Positions 55,584-64,000 of a stretch of 64,000 nt of DNA are shown here, piece by piece; the stretch's first letter is position 1, and each line of letters starts with the position of its first letter. Under the pieces are notes generated by a model. The model saw only the letters and a program-made list of their open reading frames with translations. It was not told where the DNA came from and ran no database searches. The stretch covers positions 1 to 64,000 of the forward strand of contig CAVZLR010000002.1 in assembly GCA_963776205.1 (NCBI GenBank). Reading direction: 5' to 3'. The translations under genes and the position numbers were made by a program. Source of the stretch: UBA4459 sp963776205 (GTDB lineage: Bacteria > Bacteroidota > Bacteroidia > Bacteroidales > F082).

Positions 55584-55612
55584 GGCCCGGTTTTATACCG
55601 GGTCTTTTTTTT
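55584..55612 (+). terminator. Rho-independent terminator of rpsP
   Basis: GGCCCGGT/ACCGGGTC (one G-T pair) with a short loop is followed by eight T, 30 bases after the rpsP stop. Confidence 0.92.
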
Positions 55613-55630
55613 ACCAAATCCATTATTCCC

Positions 55631-55638
55631 TAAATTTG
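55631..55638 (+). promoter_or_regulatory. -7 promoter box of rimM
   Basis: TAAATTTG fits TAnnTTTG. The predicted start leaves a leader of about 12 bases before the ATG at 55657. Confidence 0.6.
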
Positions 55639-55656
55639 TAAAATAATAACTGCCCA

Positions 55657-56184
55657 ATGGAATTTGATGATTATTTCTTTTTAGGCCGAATTCTAAAAGC
55701 TCACGGTTTTGATGGAAGGCTGAACGCATTTCTTGATGTGGATGAACCTACTGAATATACGGAACTTAAGATGGTGTTTGTAAATTTCAATAACAGTATG
55801 ATTCCTCATTTTATAAAACACATACAGGTGTTGAATAACAAGGCCATTATTCATTTTCAGGATATCGACAATCTTGAAAAGGCTGAGATGTTACAACAAA
55901 AAGAGATGTACCTCCCTTTAAGTGAATTGCCGGAGCGCACCGGCAATAAATTCTATTTTCATGAAGTCATAGGATTTCAGGTAATTGATCAATCATTTGG
56001 AGACATTGGCCCAATTTCAGAGATTCTTGAATATCCCAACCAGGCTGTCATGCAGGTATTCCACGAACAGAAAGAAGTTTTAATTCCCATATTTGGAAAT
56101 ATCATACAGAAAGTTGACCGTATCAAAAAAGAAATTCACATTGAAGCTCCTGAAGGATTGTTTGATATTTACCTGAATAAATAA
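55657..56184 (+). CDS. rimM: Ribosome maturation factor RimM
   Basis: RimM binds S19 and helps mature the 30S head. The 175-residue protein shows the N-terminal RimM fold (FFLGRILKAHGFDGRLNAFLD), the linker region (LYLPLSELP-like MYLPLSELPERTGNKFYFHEVIGFQVID) and the PRC-barrel half (VMQVFHEQKEVLIPIFGNIIQKVDRIKKEIHIEAPEGLFDIY). As in many bacteria it follows rpsP, but a terminator and a new promoter lie between. Its stop overlaps the start of the next gene by one base. Confidence 0.96.
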   Translation: MEFDDYFFLGRILKAHGFDGRLNAFLDVDEPTEYTELKMVFVNFNNSMIPHFIKHIQVLNNKAIIHFQDIDNLEKAEMLQQKEMYLPLSELPERTGNKFYFHEVIGFQVIDQSFGDIGPISEILEYPNQAVMQVFHEQKEVLIPIFGNIIQKVDRIKKEIHIEAPEGLFDIYLNK

Positions 56185-56912
56185 TGTCAAAAAAAATAGA
56201 CAACCGTCCATTTCATCTAAAACAATTCAGTTTGTTTCATAATAAATCCACCATGAAAGTGGGAACTGATGCTCTTTTACTGGGCATTTGGACAGATGTA
56301 AAAAGTGCAAATCACATATTGGATGTGGGTTCCGGCTGTGGGATTCTTGCCTTACTCATGGCCTCAAGGTCGGAAGCTTTTGTTGATGCCATTGAACTGG
56401 ATGAAGCATCTTATTTGGAAGCCAAAAACAATTTCGTAAATTCATCATTCGCGAATAGATTAGAAGCCATACATGAAAATTTCAATACTTTTTCAATAGG
56501 GCGCAATAAGAAATATCAGTTGATCATCTCCAACCCGCCTTTCTTTATTAATGATATGCGATCCGCCGAAAAGACACGGAGCATTGCCCGTCACGGTGAT
56601 AGTTTAAACTATCAGGAGTTATGTAAGGGCGTGGTTCAATTATTAGATAAGAATGGTTACTTTTCCATAGTATTGCCTTACGATGAAAGTAAAATCTTTA
56701 TTGATATTGCTAAAAAAACCAGGCTGTATATCAATCGACAAATGATAATTTTCCCAAAAAGAGGTTCTCAACCCAACAGGGTCAATCTGGAATTATCTTC
56801 TACAAACACAAATGAAATAATAAGTGAAAAATTTGTAATCAGGGAAGAGAATGGACAATTCACAGAACAATACATTCATTTTTTTAAAGACTACCTGATC
56901 GGTCTGGATTAA
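56184..56912 (+). CDS. trmN6: tRNA1(Val) (adenine(37)-N6)-methyltransferase
   Basis: This is a class I S-adenosylmethionine-dependent methyltransferase of the TrmN6/YfiC type, which makes m6A37 in tRNA1(Val). The SAM motif is ILDVGSGCGILALLMASR, the acidic loop is AIELDEASYLEAKNNF, and the catalytic N6-adenine motif is SNPPFF. RSIARHGDSLNYQEL is typical of the family. The length of 242 residues is normal. Its ATG overlaps the rimM stop, so translation is coupled. Confidence 0.93.
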   Translation: MSKKIDNRPFHLKQFSLFHNKSTMKVGTDALLLGIWTDVKSANHILDVGSGCGILALLMASRSEAFVDAIELDEASYLEAKNNFVNSSFANRLEAIHENFNTFSIGRNKKYQLIISNPPFFINDMRSAEKTRSIARHGDSLNYQELCKGVVQLLDKNGYFSIVLPYDESKIFIDIAKKTRLYINRQMIIFPKRGSQPNRVNLELSSTNTNEIISEKFVIREENGQFTEQYIHFFKDYLIGLD

Positions 56913-56929
56913 ATTCTTATATTTATTCT

Positions 56930-57712
56930 ATGAGGAAAAACATTTTTAACACACTGATAATTATATTAATAACCGCTTTTTTATGGTCTTGTTGTGAAAA
57001 AACAACAGCCCCGATTACCATAGCGATTTCGAAAACGAATGACAATTACTCATCCTGGGTTGAAAGAAATGGAGATAATGCGACTTGGATTAATTTATAT
57101 GGACTGAGCGTCGATTCAGCATTGATAGTATTGAATAATTGCGACGGACTGCTGGTAACAGGTGGAGAAGATGTATATCCTGACTATTACGGAAAAATAT
57201 CAGACACATCAGGATGCGGTGCATTTGACCTTTACAGGGACAGCCTCGAGTTGGCTTCGATTGAGTATGCAATCGGAACTAAAATGCCTGTTTTTGGTGT
57301 ATGTCGAGGTCTTCAAATATTGAATATTGCTTTAGGCGGAACACTTATCGTTGATATTCCAACTAATTTTGACACAAGTGTTATTCACCGCCAGGATGAT
57401 TGGCAAAATTGTTACCATGAAGTAAACGTAGATACCACTTCTTATATATTTACTCTAGGTAATGTCAGATCGTCAACAGTAAACAGCAATCACCACCAGG
57501 GCATTGAAAACCTGGGAAACGGACTGCTTATCACTTCTTATACGAAGGATAGTTTGCCAGAATCTATTGAGTGGATTGATAAGGAAAGAGATGGTTTTTT
57601 ACTTGCAGTCCAGTGGCATCCTGAAAGAATGGAGCCAATGCACCCACTTTCAAAAAATTTGGCTAATGCATTTTTAAGTGCTGCCTCTGAATATAAAAAA
57701 GTGAATAAATAA
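56930..57712 (+). CDS. Peptidase C26-type (gamma-glutamyl hydrolase-like) lipoprotein
   Basis: This class I glutamine-amidotransferase-fold hydrolase has 260 residues. The N-terminus is a lipoprotein signal ending FLWSC, so the enzyme is exported and anchored, which is unusual for the mostly cytoplasmic PuuD group. The catalytic Cys is in FGVCRGLQILNIALGG and the His in AVQWHPERMEP. DGLLVTGGEDVYPDYY matches the oxyanion region of gamma-glutamyl-GABA hydrolases. It would cleave gamma-glutamyl bonds, perhaps of peptidoglycan- or folate-derived peptides in the periplasm. It is probably the last gene of the rimM transcript (17-base gap). Confidence 0.88.
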   Translation: MRKNIFNTLIIILITAFLWSCCEKTTAPITIAISKTNDNYSSWVERNGDNATWINLYGLSVDSALIVLNNCDGLLVTGGEDVYPDYYGKISDTSGCGAFDLYRDSLELASIEYAIGTKMPVFGVCRGLQILNIALGGTLIVDIPTNFDTSVIHRQDDWQNCYHEVNVDTTSYIFTLGNVRSSTVNSNHHQGIENLGNGLLITSYTKDSLPESIEWIDKERDGFLLAVQWHPERMEPMHPLSKNLANAFLSAASEYKKVNK

Positions 57713-57715
57713 CAA

Positions 57716-58411
57716 TTACTGACCCGGTGTATTAACAAAATTTTTCCGGCTTTGCTCTTCATTAAACACCCAAATTAACCGAAAGGTAATCACATTATTA
57801 TATTGATCACGTGTCCATGTATTACCAGCTAAATCTGAAAATTCCCTAGTTCGGATACTTAACAAACTATATTGATAACGCAGATTGAATTTTAATGATT
57901 TATATAATCGGATGCGAAAATCAGCCAGTATGGAAAAATCATTTTTATCATATGTTCCACTATTAAGTGTTGTGGTTTCAACTAACTGGCCATGTTCATA
58001 TTCTGTTACGCCTACCAATCGTGCCCAAGCCAGTCCCATTCCAAACGAAATAAATTCTTTGTCAGTAAACATAACCATTACAGGAATTTCAACATAGTTT
58101 AAGTTTAATTTGTATTCACCGGTTATTAACGAATCATAGTATTGCTGTCCTTGTTTTGATCCCTTTTGAGTAAATAAAGTTTCAAATGACAGGTCCCACC
58201 TGCCTCTTTTTCCAAAAGGAACCATTACTCCTGCACCGAGATTCGCTCCTACTTTCTTAAATCCAAACACTTCATCGCCGTCCACCTGCGAAAGATTCAT
58301 ACCTACTATGGCCTCACCTTTAATGATCTGTGCGTCGACCTTGCCAGTTATGCCAAAAATGAAGAAAATAAAAATGAAATAAAATGTTGTAGTTTTAAAA
58401 CCCATAGTCAT
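57716..58411 (-). CDS. PorT-like outer-membrane beta-barrel protein
   Basis: This is a small exported protein with a signal peptide ending in KVDAQ and an alternating, aromatic-rich sequence of about eight strands (IIKGEAIVGMNLSQVDGDEVFGFKKVG, KLNLNYVEIPVMVMFTD, VITFRLIWVF). The features match the outer-membrane beta-barrel domain of PorT-like proteins common in Bacteroidota. The start is set at 58411 (an ATG at 58405 is equally possible) because a TATTTTTG box at 58425-58432 lies downstream of the ATG at 58435. Function is unknown. Confidence 0.85.
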   Translation of the reverse strand: MTMGFKTTTFYFIFIFFIFGITGKVDAQIIKGEAIVGMNLSQVDGDEVFGFKKVGANLGAGVMVPFGKRGRWDLSFETLFTQKGSKQGQQYYDSLITGEYKLNLNYVEIPVMVMFTDKEFISFGMGLAWARLVGVTEYEHGQLVETTTLNSGTYDKNDFSILADFRIRLYKSLKFNLRYQYSLLSIRTREFSDLAGNTWTRDQYNNVITFRLIWVFNEEQSRKNFVNTPGQ

Positions 58412-58424
58412 ATGTTGCTGAACG

Positions 58425-58432
58425 CAAAAATA
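58425..58432 (-). promoter_or_regulatory. -7 promoter box of the PorT-like gene
   Basis: TATTTTTG on the minus strand fits TAnnTTTG and excludes the start codon at 58435. Confidence 0.55.
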
Positions 58433-58480
58433 CATTGAAAATTGCTTCTCTTAAATGAATTGTACCGAATATTGACAGGC

Positions 58481-59026
58481 TTACTTTTTATTCAATTCTG
58501 AAAGAATGGCTTCGCTAATTTGACGAACATCATCATTTACGCCAAAGACCTTAACATGCTGCAAGTCGAATTTTTCGATGACCATATCTACAATATTTTC
58601 CCTTACTGTTATGATCAACGGTTTCGGGTAAGTTTGTAGCAATTGTCGAAACGAATTAAACCACACTTCCTCTTCAAGTTCGAATATGCCAATCTCGTCA
58701 ATTACAATAATATCAGTATTCTTAGCATCCTGATTGAGAATTTCATTTCCAAGACTAATTGCAGCAGGATTAAAATAAAAATGTCCGAATTGTAAATATG
58801 ATTCATTAAAATCTTTGGTACATAGAGGTATAGAAACCCTATCTTTAATCCGTATGAGATTGAAGCCAAATCTTTTACCATTCTGCCATATTCCTTTGGC
58901 CACGAATCCGCCCACCTTAATATTTTCTAGCTGCAATTCTTTTATCAGCTTACTCAGAAATGAGGTTTTACCACTACCCTGAGTCCCAGTTAAAATATAA
59001 GTCTTGCCCCTTATCATGATGGTCAC
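58481..59026 (-). CDS. THEP1-like nucleoside-triphosphatase
   Basis: This 181-residue P-loop NTPase shows Walker A GTQGSGKTSF, the GGFVAKGIWQNGKRFGF segment typical of the THEP1/NTPase_1 family, and Walker B IIVIDEIGIFELEEEVWF. THEP1 enzymes hydrolyse NTPs to NDPs; some members are linked to molybdenum or cofactor genes. Its start codon overlaps the stop of the upstream porin gene by one base, which is a tight and odd pairing for a cytoplasmic enzyme. A molybdenum-carrier-like gene lies 2 kb away at 61161. The physiological substrate is not known. Confidence 0.85.
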   Translation of the reverse strand: MTIMIRGKTYILTGTQGSGKTSFLSKLIKELQLENIKVGGFVAKGIWQNGKRFGFNLIRIKDRVSIPLCTKDFNESYLQFGHFYFNPAAISLGNEILNQDAKNTDIIVIDEIGIFELEEEVWFNSFRQLLQTYPKPLIITVRENIVDMVIEKFDLQHVKVFGVNDDVRQISEAILSELNKK

Positions 59027-60228
59027 TAAAACGCTACCTGGAAACGCATTTGGAAAATATTTGCCCTTCCAAGATTTTTTACGTTCGCATTTATGTAATT
59101 AATTGTATACCTCACTGCAGGATTTACATACCAGTTTAAACCAACTGTAATATCGTTTAAAGTTCCAGCTTGCATGTCAGCATCATTAAAATCAATGGAG
59201 GAGTATCTTACTGCAACTTCAAATGCTCCCGCGCCACCCTTTCCAAGGTTCCTTTTGGGTTCAATAATGTCCAATGACGTTTTTGATTTATCGAAATTTT
59301 TATGTTCTCCCGTAATAAACCAGCTTAATGTACCATAATAAGCATCAACAAAATATTGATCCTTTTCTAAAGTTGATGTTGTTGAAGGAGCCAATGACGC
59401 AATTGTATATTCAGATTGAAAGGCGAATGGACCTAATACCAGGACAAGCCCGATATTAGCCTGCTGATTATGATCCAATGCATCCACTGTAAGATTCAGG
59501 TATTTGGGTGCTAAATGCGCTTCGGGCCTAACTTTTAACGATAATTCTTCGTTATTATCATAATGGTACGAATAAGCTATATCTATATTGAGAACTTTAT
59601 AGCCATTGTCAACATTATATATAGGCAGCCCTGAAACCCGGGTTGTAATTTGGTATTGATTCCCTTTATAAATCCCGGCACCATTCGCGGGGAAGAAAAC
59701 ACCTGCAAACCATGAAAATCTTTTATCAAGATGACTATTAAAGAGCATTAAACCTAAATCACGATCATGATCAAACTGATTGGTCAAAGGCCGTTCCATA
59801 TTGGTAATGTATTTTGAACTGGATAACATTTCCACTCCAAAGGGTTGTTTAAAATTACCCGCCTGAATATTTCCAATAACCGGAATTTTAGTAAAAGTCA
59901 GATAAGCATCCTTTATAACTACTCCTGCCGGCGCAAAATCAACCTGAAATTTAAATTTAATGTTTCCGAAAATAGTACCAGAAGTATAAAGCCTTGCCCT
60001 TCTGAATTCGGCGCCATTATTCGCTTCAAAATGCGCATCAAGTGAATCATCCTGATTGATAAACATGATATCGTATTGTATTCTGCCACCCAGTTTAATT
60101 TTAAAGTCGCCATCATCACTTTCAACACGAACACCATTATCCCAATAGGTGGTGAATTTATTTTTATCCTGAGCGTTTATTACCCTTATAAAAAAGATCA
60201 AAATAAAAAAGAGAAAAATTTGTTTCAT
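59026..60228 (-). CDS. OprP/OprO-type phosphate-selective porin
   Basis: This 400-residue outer-membrane porin has a signal peptide (KQIFLFFILIFFIRVINAQ) and the phosphate-selective porin O/P signature: VRVESDDGDFKIKLGGRIQYDIMF, FRRARLYTSGTIFGNIKFKFQVDFA and ITNMERPLTNQFDHDRDLGLML. It ends in the aromatic strand IFQMRFQVAF. Family members form trimeric channels for phosphate or pyrophosphate. A PiT phosphate transporter is encoded 2 kb away. The start at 60228 (MKQIF) is chosen over 60249 because a TAATTTTG box covers 60247-60254. Confidence 0.9.
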   Translation of the reverse strand: MKQIFLFFILIFFIRVINAQDKNKFTTYWDNGVRVESDDGDFKIKLGGRIQYDIMFINQDDSLDAHFEANNGAEFRRARLYTSGTIFGNIKFKFQVDFAPAGVVIKDAYLTFTKIPVIGNIQAGNFKQPFGVEMLSSSKYITNMERPLTNQFDHDRDLGLMLFNSHLDKRFSWFAGVFFPANGAGIYKGNQYQITTRVSGLPIYNVDNGYKVLNIDIAYSYHYDNNEELSLKVRPEAHLAPKYLNLTVDALDHNQQANIGLVLVLGPFAFQSEYTIASLAPSTTSTLEKDQYFVDAYYGTLSWFITGEHKNFDKSKTSLDIIEPKRNLGKGGAGAFEVAVRYSSIDFNDADMQAGTLNDITVGLNWYVNPAVRYTINYINANVKNLGRANIFQMRFQVAF

Positions 60229-60246
60229 AGATTTATTGGTTTTTAA

Positions 60247-60254
60247 CAAAATTA
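60247..60254 (-). promoter_or_regulatory. -7 promoter box of the OprP-like porin
   Basis: TAATTTTG on the minus strand fits TAnnTTTG and overlaps the upstream start candidate at 60249. Confidence 0.6.
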
Positions 60255-60294
60255 AGTTTTTCGATGTACTTTAGTTTAATTAATATTTACGATT

Positions 60295-61164
60295 GTGAAA
60301 TGGAAAAATAACATATTATTAGATCTAAAAAGTCAGTATATAGAATTACTTTCGGCCAAATTTAATCGAGCAGAAAGCAAGCAATTACTAAACATTCTGA
60401 TAGAAAACTTCTTTAATATTTCAAATATACAATTAGCGCTTGAACCTGATAAAAGGCTTAATGAATCTGAAATACTAGAATTGCATTTCGCTGTAAAAGA
60501 ATTACTTGCCGATAAGCCCATACAATATATAACTGGGATTTCTAATTTCCATGGTATTGAGATAAAAGTGAATGAATCCGTTCTAATTCCCAGACCTGAA
60601 ACTGAAGAACTGGTTAGCTTGATACTTAATAATGAGTCAAATGAAGAATTAAAAGCTATTGATATTGGTACCGGGAGCGGCTGCATAGCATTGGCATTGA
60701 AGAAAAAATTACGAAATGCAGATATTACAGCCATTGATATATCAGTAAAAGCTCTTGAAACCGCAAAATTAAATAGCCGGTTAAATAATCTTGACATAAC
60801 TTTTATGCAATTGGACATTTTAAAAACTGACTTATCGTATACCTTGCCATTATATGACATCGTTGTGAGTAACCCTCCTTATGTAACTCATACCGATAAA
60901 AAATTTATGAATCGTAATGTTGTTAATTTTGAACCTCATCAAGCTTTATTTGTTGAAGATAAAAATCCATTAAAATATTATTTAGCTGTACTTAATTTTT
61001 GCCAACAATACCTTAAGAGTGGAGGCAGAGTTTATTTTGAAATCAATGAGTTGCAAGGTAATAACGTATTAAAACTATTCATAGAACATGGTTTTAAAAA
61101 TGGTCGGCTTTTCAAGGATATTAATAATAAATACAGGTTTGCTTTAGCTATTAAAGATTCTTAA
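60295..61164 (+). CDS. prmC: Peptide chain release factor N5-glutamine methyltransferase
   Basis: PrmC methylates the glutamine of the GGQ motif in release factors RF1 and RF2. The 289-residue protein has the N-terminal helical domain ending PIQYITGISNFHGIEIKV, then VLIPRPETEELV, the SAM motif AIDIGTGSGCIALALKKKL and the catalytic VSNPPYV. The start is GTG at 60295; no ATG in frame lies before the first helix. prfA is not adjacent. It converges on the molybdenum-carrier-like gene with a four-base overlap of the ends. Confidence 0.95.
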   Translation: MKWKNNILLDLKSQYIELLSAKFNRAESKQLLNILIENFFNISNIQLALEPDKRLNESEILELHFAVKELLADKPIQYITGISNFHGIEIKVNESVLIPRPETEELVSLILNNESNEELKAIDIGTGSGCIALALKKKLRNADITAIDISVKALETAKLNSRLNNLDITFMQLDILKTDLSYTLPLYDIVVSNPPYVTHTDKKFMNRNVVNFEPHQALFVEDKNPLKYYLAVLNFCQQYLKSGGRVYFEINELQGNNVLKLFIEHGFKNGRLFKDINNKYRFALAIKDS

Positions 61165-61626
61165 TTCAGTGAAAGTTCATCAAGAAACATTGTAGTCATG
61201 GAGTAAATCCCCATACTACTACTTTCCCTAGGTCCGGCAATATTCAAAATTTTTAAATCATTGATATTTAACCAATTTGTCAATTTCTGAAGGTTTTTTT
61301 TCTTTTCTTCAGATAAATCTATTATTAATAAAGGTTTACTGAATTGCAATGCCAAATCAATGGTTAAGCGGGTTCCTTCATCCATTTTCAAATAACAGAA
61401 TATTAGCGTTCCATCACTGTTCAGCACATTGAGTTTTGTTCTTACATCATAAACTGTGTCATTTGCTTCTTGTAAAGGATATCTTTTATCGATTATTCCA
61501 TCTTCTGCTTTTCTGCCTTTTGGGCACCAACCTCCGCAAGGGATACCCTAATTTAAGTGCAAAGTCAAGGGCAGCCCGGTCAACGCCAGACTGCCCTCCA
61601 CTAATAATTTTTAATTTCCCGATCAC
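61161..61626 (-). CDS. Putative molybdenum-carrier-type Rossmann protein, frameshifted
   Basis: Read with one base removed near 61540, the minus strand encodes about 154 residues of the putative molybdenum carrier family: IISGGQSGVDRAALDFALKLG, then CGGWCPKGRKAEDG, RYPLQEANDTVYDVRTKLNV and NSDGTLIF. As sequenced, the frame opening at the GTG at 61626 leaves the conserved sequence after GYP, and the C-terminal 88 residues are in another frame (61161-61427). The GTG overlaps the stop of the PiT/PhoU-like frame (GTGA), so translation coupling is likely. Binding of a molybdenum cofactor form was proposed for homologues; the true role is open. Confidence 0.75.
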
Positions 61627-63867
61627 ACTTCTTTTCCGTTTTTGAAACTAATAAAGTCTCTTTGTGACTTGTACAAATTAACTAACTGTAATGAAAGGTT
61701 TTTCAATTCATTAACTATATTCAGGAATAAAATACTGCTTCTTGTACCCACCTCAGCATTTTTAAGACGCTTTATCTGATTCTTGTTATATTGACGAATC
61801 AATTCGCTAAATTCTTTCTCCATGGCTAACAAATCAGTTTGTGTGGAAAAATTCTGGCTAGTGATACTTTTCACAACAACAGCTATCATTTTATTAAGTT
61901 TTATTTCCAGCAACTTCAACTCAGTAATTTGAATTTCGTTTAGCGGTTTATGATTATTATCAACATGTTCCACTGATGGATTTACAATAAAGGAGATGCT
62001 ATGAAGCATTTCTCTCATGTAATCTAAAGTGGTTACAAAATAGTAAGCCGTATCAATCGATTTTTCTTTTAATTTATCAATGATCACATTAATATGATCC
62101 TTTAGATATTTTGTTTTAGCGGTTATTTTCTGGATTTCTACTTTCGCCTTTTTCAATTCTTTTATGTCTTCTTTTTCAAGTCCAATAATGAGTTCTTTCT
62201 AATTCAACAGATATCTTTTTCAGGTTTTTAATAATCGTTTTATTAGATTTATCTGCAATATTTTCATCAGTGACTGTATGCACTTCCTGAGTTTTTTCAG
62301 TACTACTTTCTTTTGACTTCTTATGTATTACATGGGTTCTGAAAAGAATATAGATAACAAAGGCCACCATCGCAAAAATTCCGACTGCCCCGCCAAAATG
62401 GAAAATATATACCATAATAAAAGCTACCACAAATGCGCTCAAAGCAGTTAAAAACCATCCACCAATTACAGCTAAAACACCTGTTACACGGTAAACAGCA
62501 CTTTCCCTGTCCCATGCCTTATCTGACAAGGATGTACCCATTGCTACCATAAAAGTTACATAAGTTGTTGACAGGGGCAGCTTTAAAGATGTTGCAAATG
62601 AAATTAAAATACTTGCTACTGTTAAATTAACTGAAGCTCTGACCAAATCAAACATAGGAGCATCTTTACCCTTTTCAGCCTCATCATCAGGTTCAAATTG
62701 TTTTTCAATTGTTTTTATAACTTTATCCGGTAGAATTTTTGCAAATACCAATGAAGAGTTCACCGAAAAACGAACGAGTGCTTTTGAGAGCCATGAAGAA
62801 CTAAATCTTTCATCTCCCTCTTCCTGCCGGGCCAGGCTTAATTCAGTCTGTGTAACTGTTCTTGCTTTTTTCGATATATAAAGTGTAATTACCATGATAA
62901 CTCCAGCAATGAGCAAAAACAATGTTGGAGTCGGTACTTTACCTGACAAGCCACTCATAAGAAAATTTCCAGCCTCAGCACCACTTGATGCTTCAAATAA
63001 CTGGTAAGAGTTAAAACCTGCAATAGGTACACCTATGAAATTTACCAAATCATTTCCTGCAAAAGCCATAGCCAATGAAAATGTACCAACCAGCACGATC
63101 ATTTTCAAAATATTAACATTGAAAAGAGAGTACAGAATCTGTAATAGGACTGTCCATCCAATAAAACTGTAAATGATAATCATACCACTATGTGTACCGA
63201 TCCATTCAACCATTTCAGAAGTCATAAATGTAGCACCTTTAGCACCTTTAATTAAAATAAAATAGGTCATAGCAGTAAATGCAATACCACCCCATATAGC
63301 ACCAATGTATTTAATTCTCCTGGCAAACTTAAATGAGAAGAATATTCTCATAAAGTACTGGATTATTGCTCCTACCGTAAATGCAACAGCTACGGATAAC
63401 AAAATTCCAGAAATAATTGCCAGGGCTTTTGAAGAATTAATAAACTGCGCAATCGTCAATCCGTTATCAATAAAGATCAATTTAATTGATGCCATGGCAA
63501 CAGCTGCTCCTAATAATTCAAAAACAATGGATACGGTAGTGGAAGTTGGTAATCCAAACGTGTTATAAGTGTCCAGCAAAACAATGTCAGTGACCATTAC
63601 GGCCAAAAATATGATCATGATCTCAGAGAAATAAAACTCTCCGGGATTAAAAATACCTTTCCTGGCAACTTCCATCATACCACCTGAAAATACTGCTCCT
63701 ACCAGTATTCCTAGGGCGGCAATTGCCATTATTACTTTGTATGATGCCACTTTTGAACCAATAGCAGAATTTAAAAAATTGACAGCATCATTACTCACTC
63801 CAACAACTAAGTCGGAAGCAGCAAGGACAAACAACAAAACGAGAATTACTAAATAAATGGTTTCCAA
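61623..63867 (-). CDS. PiT-family inorganic phosphate transporter with C-terminal PhoU-like domain, frameshifted
   Basis: The first 563 codons (63867-62176) encode a PiT transporter. The duplicated signature is visible as SNDAVNFLNSAIGSKVAS near residue 25 and GNDLVNFIGVPIAG in the second half, with about 12 membrane helices and the family's PTSTTVSIVFELLGAA and LPLSTTYVTFMVAMGTSL. The frame then ends in RTHYWT. Removing one A near 62197 instead gives EELIIGLEKEDIKELKKAKVE and runs straight into the following 177-residue helical PhoU/DUF47-like frame ending at 61623. Bacteroidota PiT proteins of about 740-750 residues have this fusion, so one gene with an indel is likely. It would import phosphate with H+ or Na+. 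Confidence 0.88.
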
Positions 63868-64000
63868 TGCTTTATATTTTTTGGATTAAGAATGCAATAA
63901 ATAAAATGTTAATGTATGTTTTACATTTCAATATTAATAAATTGTTAAGTAACTTTCTATTATTGAAACATCTTTCTTTAGATTTTATTAAAAAGCGAAA
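63868..64000. other. Upstream region of the PiT gene
   Basis: These 133 very AT-rich bases run to the window edge. I see no clear TAnnTTTG box, hairpin or coding frame. Confidence 0.3.

Overview
The window is about 64 kb of low-GC DNA from a member of the Bacteroidota, probably a free-living glycan degrader. The evidence is SusC/SusD-type genes, many lipoproteins with a short lipobox, a type IX secretion C-terminal domain, TAnnTTTG-type -7 promoter boxes, near absence of Shine-Dalgarno sequences, and a tmRNA whose tag ends NNYALAA. No phage, IS element, transposase or CRISPR array was seen.

Positions 1-19050 form a polysaccharide utilisation locus for a beta-1,3-glucan carrying beta-1,6 linkages, of the laminarin type. 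It holds a partial GH16, SusC, SusD, a GH16 lipoprotein, a sugar-porter MFS transporter, a large cytoplasmic GH94/GH149/GH161-like phosphorylase, a cytoplasmic GH17, a GH17 lipoprotein, a GPH-type symporter, a GH30 lipoprotein, an unassigned clan GH-A lipoprotein and a second GPH-type symporter. A strong terminator at 19010-19049 closes it. My reading is that surface enzymes cut the glucan, SusCD imports oligosaccharides, periplasmic lipoproteins trim them, MFS carriers bring them into the cytoplasm, and a phosphorylase together with a cytoplasmic GH17 finishes the job, giving glucose-1-phosphate. No regulator of the locus lies inside the window.

Positions 19.1-29.8 kb hold a class C beta-lactamase-fold hydrolase, tRNA-Arg(CCG), tmRNA, an NtrC-like regulator without a DNA-binding domain, a T9SS-secreted FG-GAP protein, and an operon of rfbC, a lytic transglycosylase, uvrA and a LOG-family gene. 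Positions 30-42 kb hold a DUF5916-type outer-membrane protein, an isoprenoid-synthase-like protein, a polytopic membrane protein, lpdA, an HD hydrolase, an SPFH/smpB pair, and a TPP-riboswitch-controlled TonB receptor with a TolB-like partner. Positions 42-54 kb hold aroQ, a GT2 glycosyltransferase, a GWxTD protein, two tRNA-Ser genes, a LexA-like repressor in an operon with a DnaQ/GIY-YIG nuclease, a DUF58 gene, trxA and dnaE with a fused proofreading exonuclease. Positions 54-64 kb hold rpsP with a very long acidic tail, rimM, trmN6, a C26 amidohydrolase, an outer-membrane protein, a THEP1-like NTPase, an OprP-like porin, prmC, a molybdenum-carrier-like gene and a PiT phosphate transporter.

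Sequence quality matters here. Single-base indels interrupt the first GH16, the first 0.9 kb of susC, five places in dnaE, the PiT gene and the molybdenum-carrier-like gene. In each case the alternative frame restores a conserved protein, so I treat these as probable assembly errors rather than gene decay, and annotate each as one gene.
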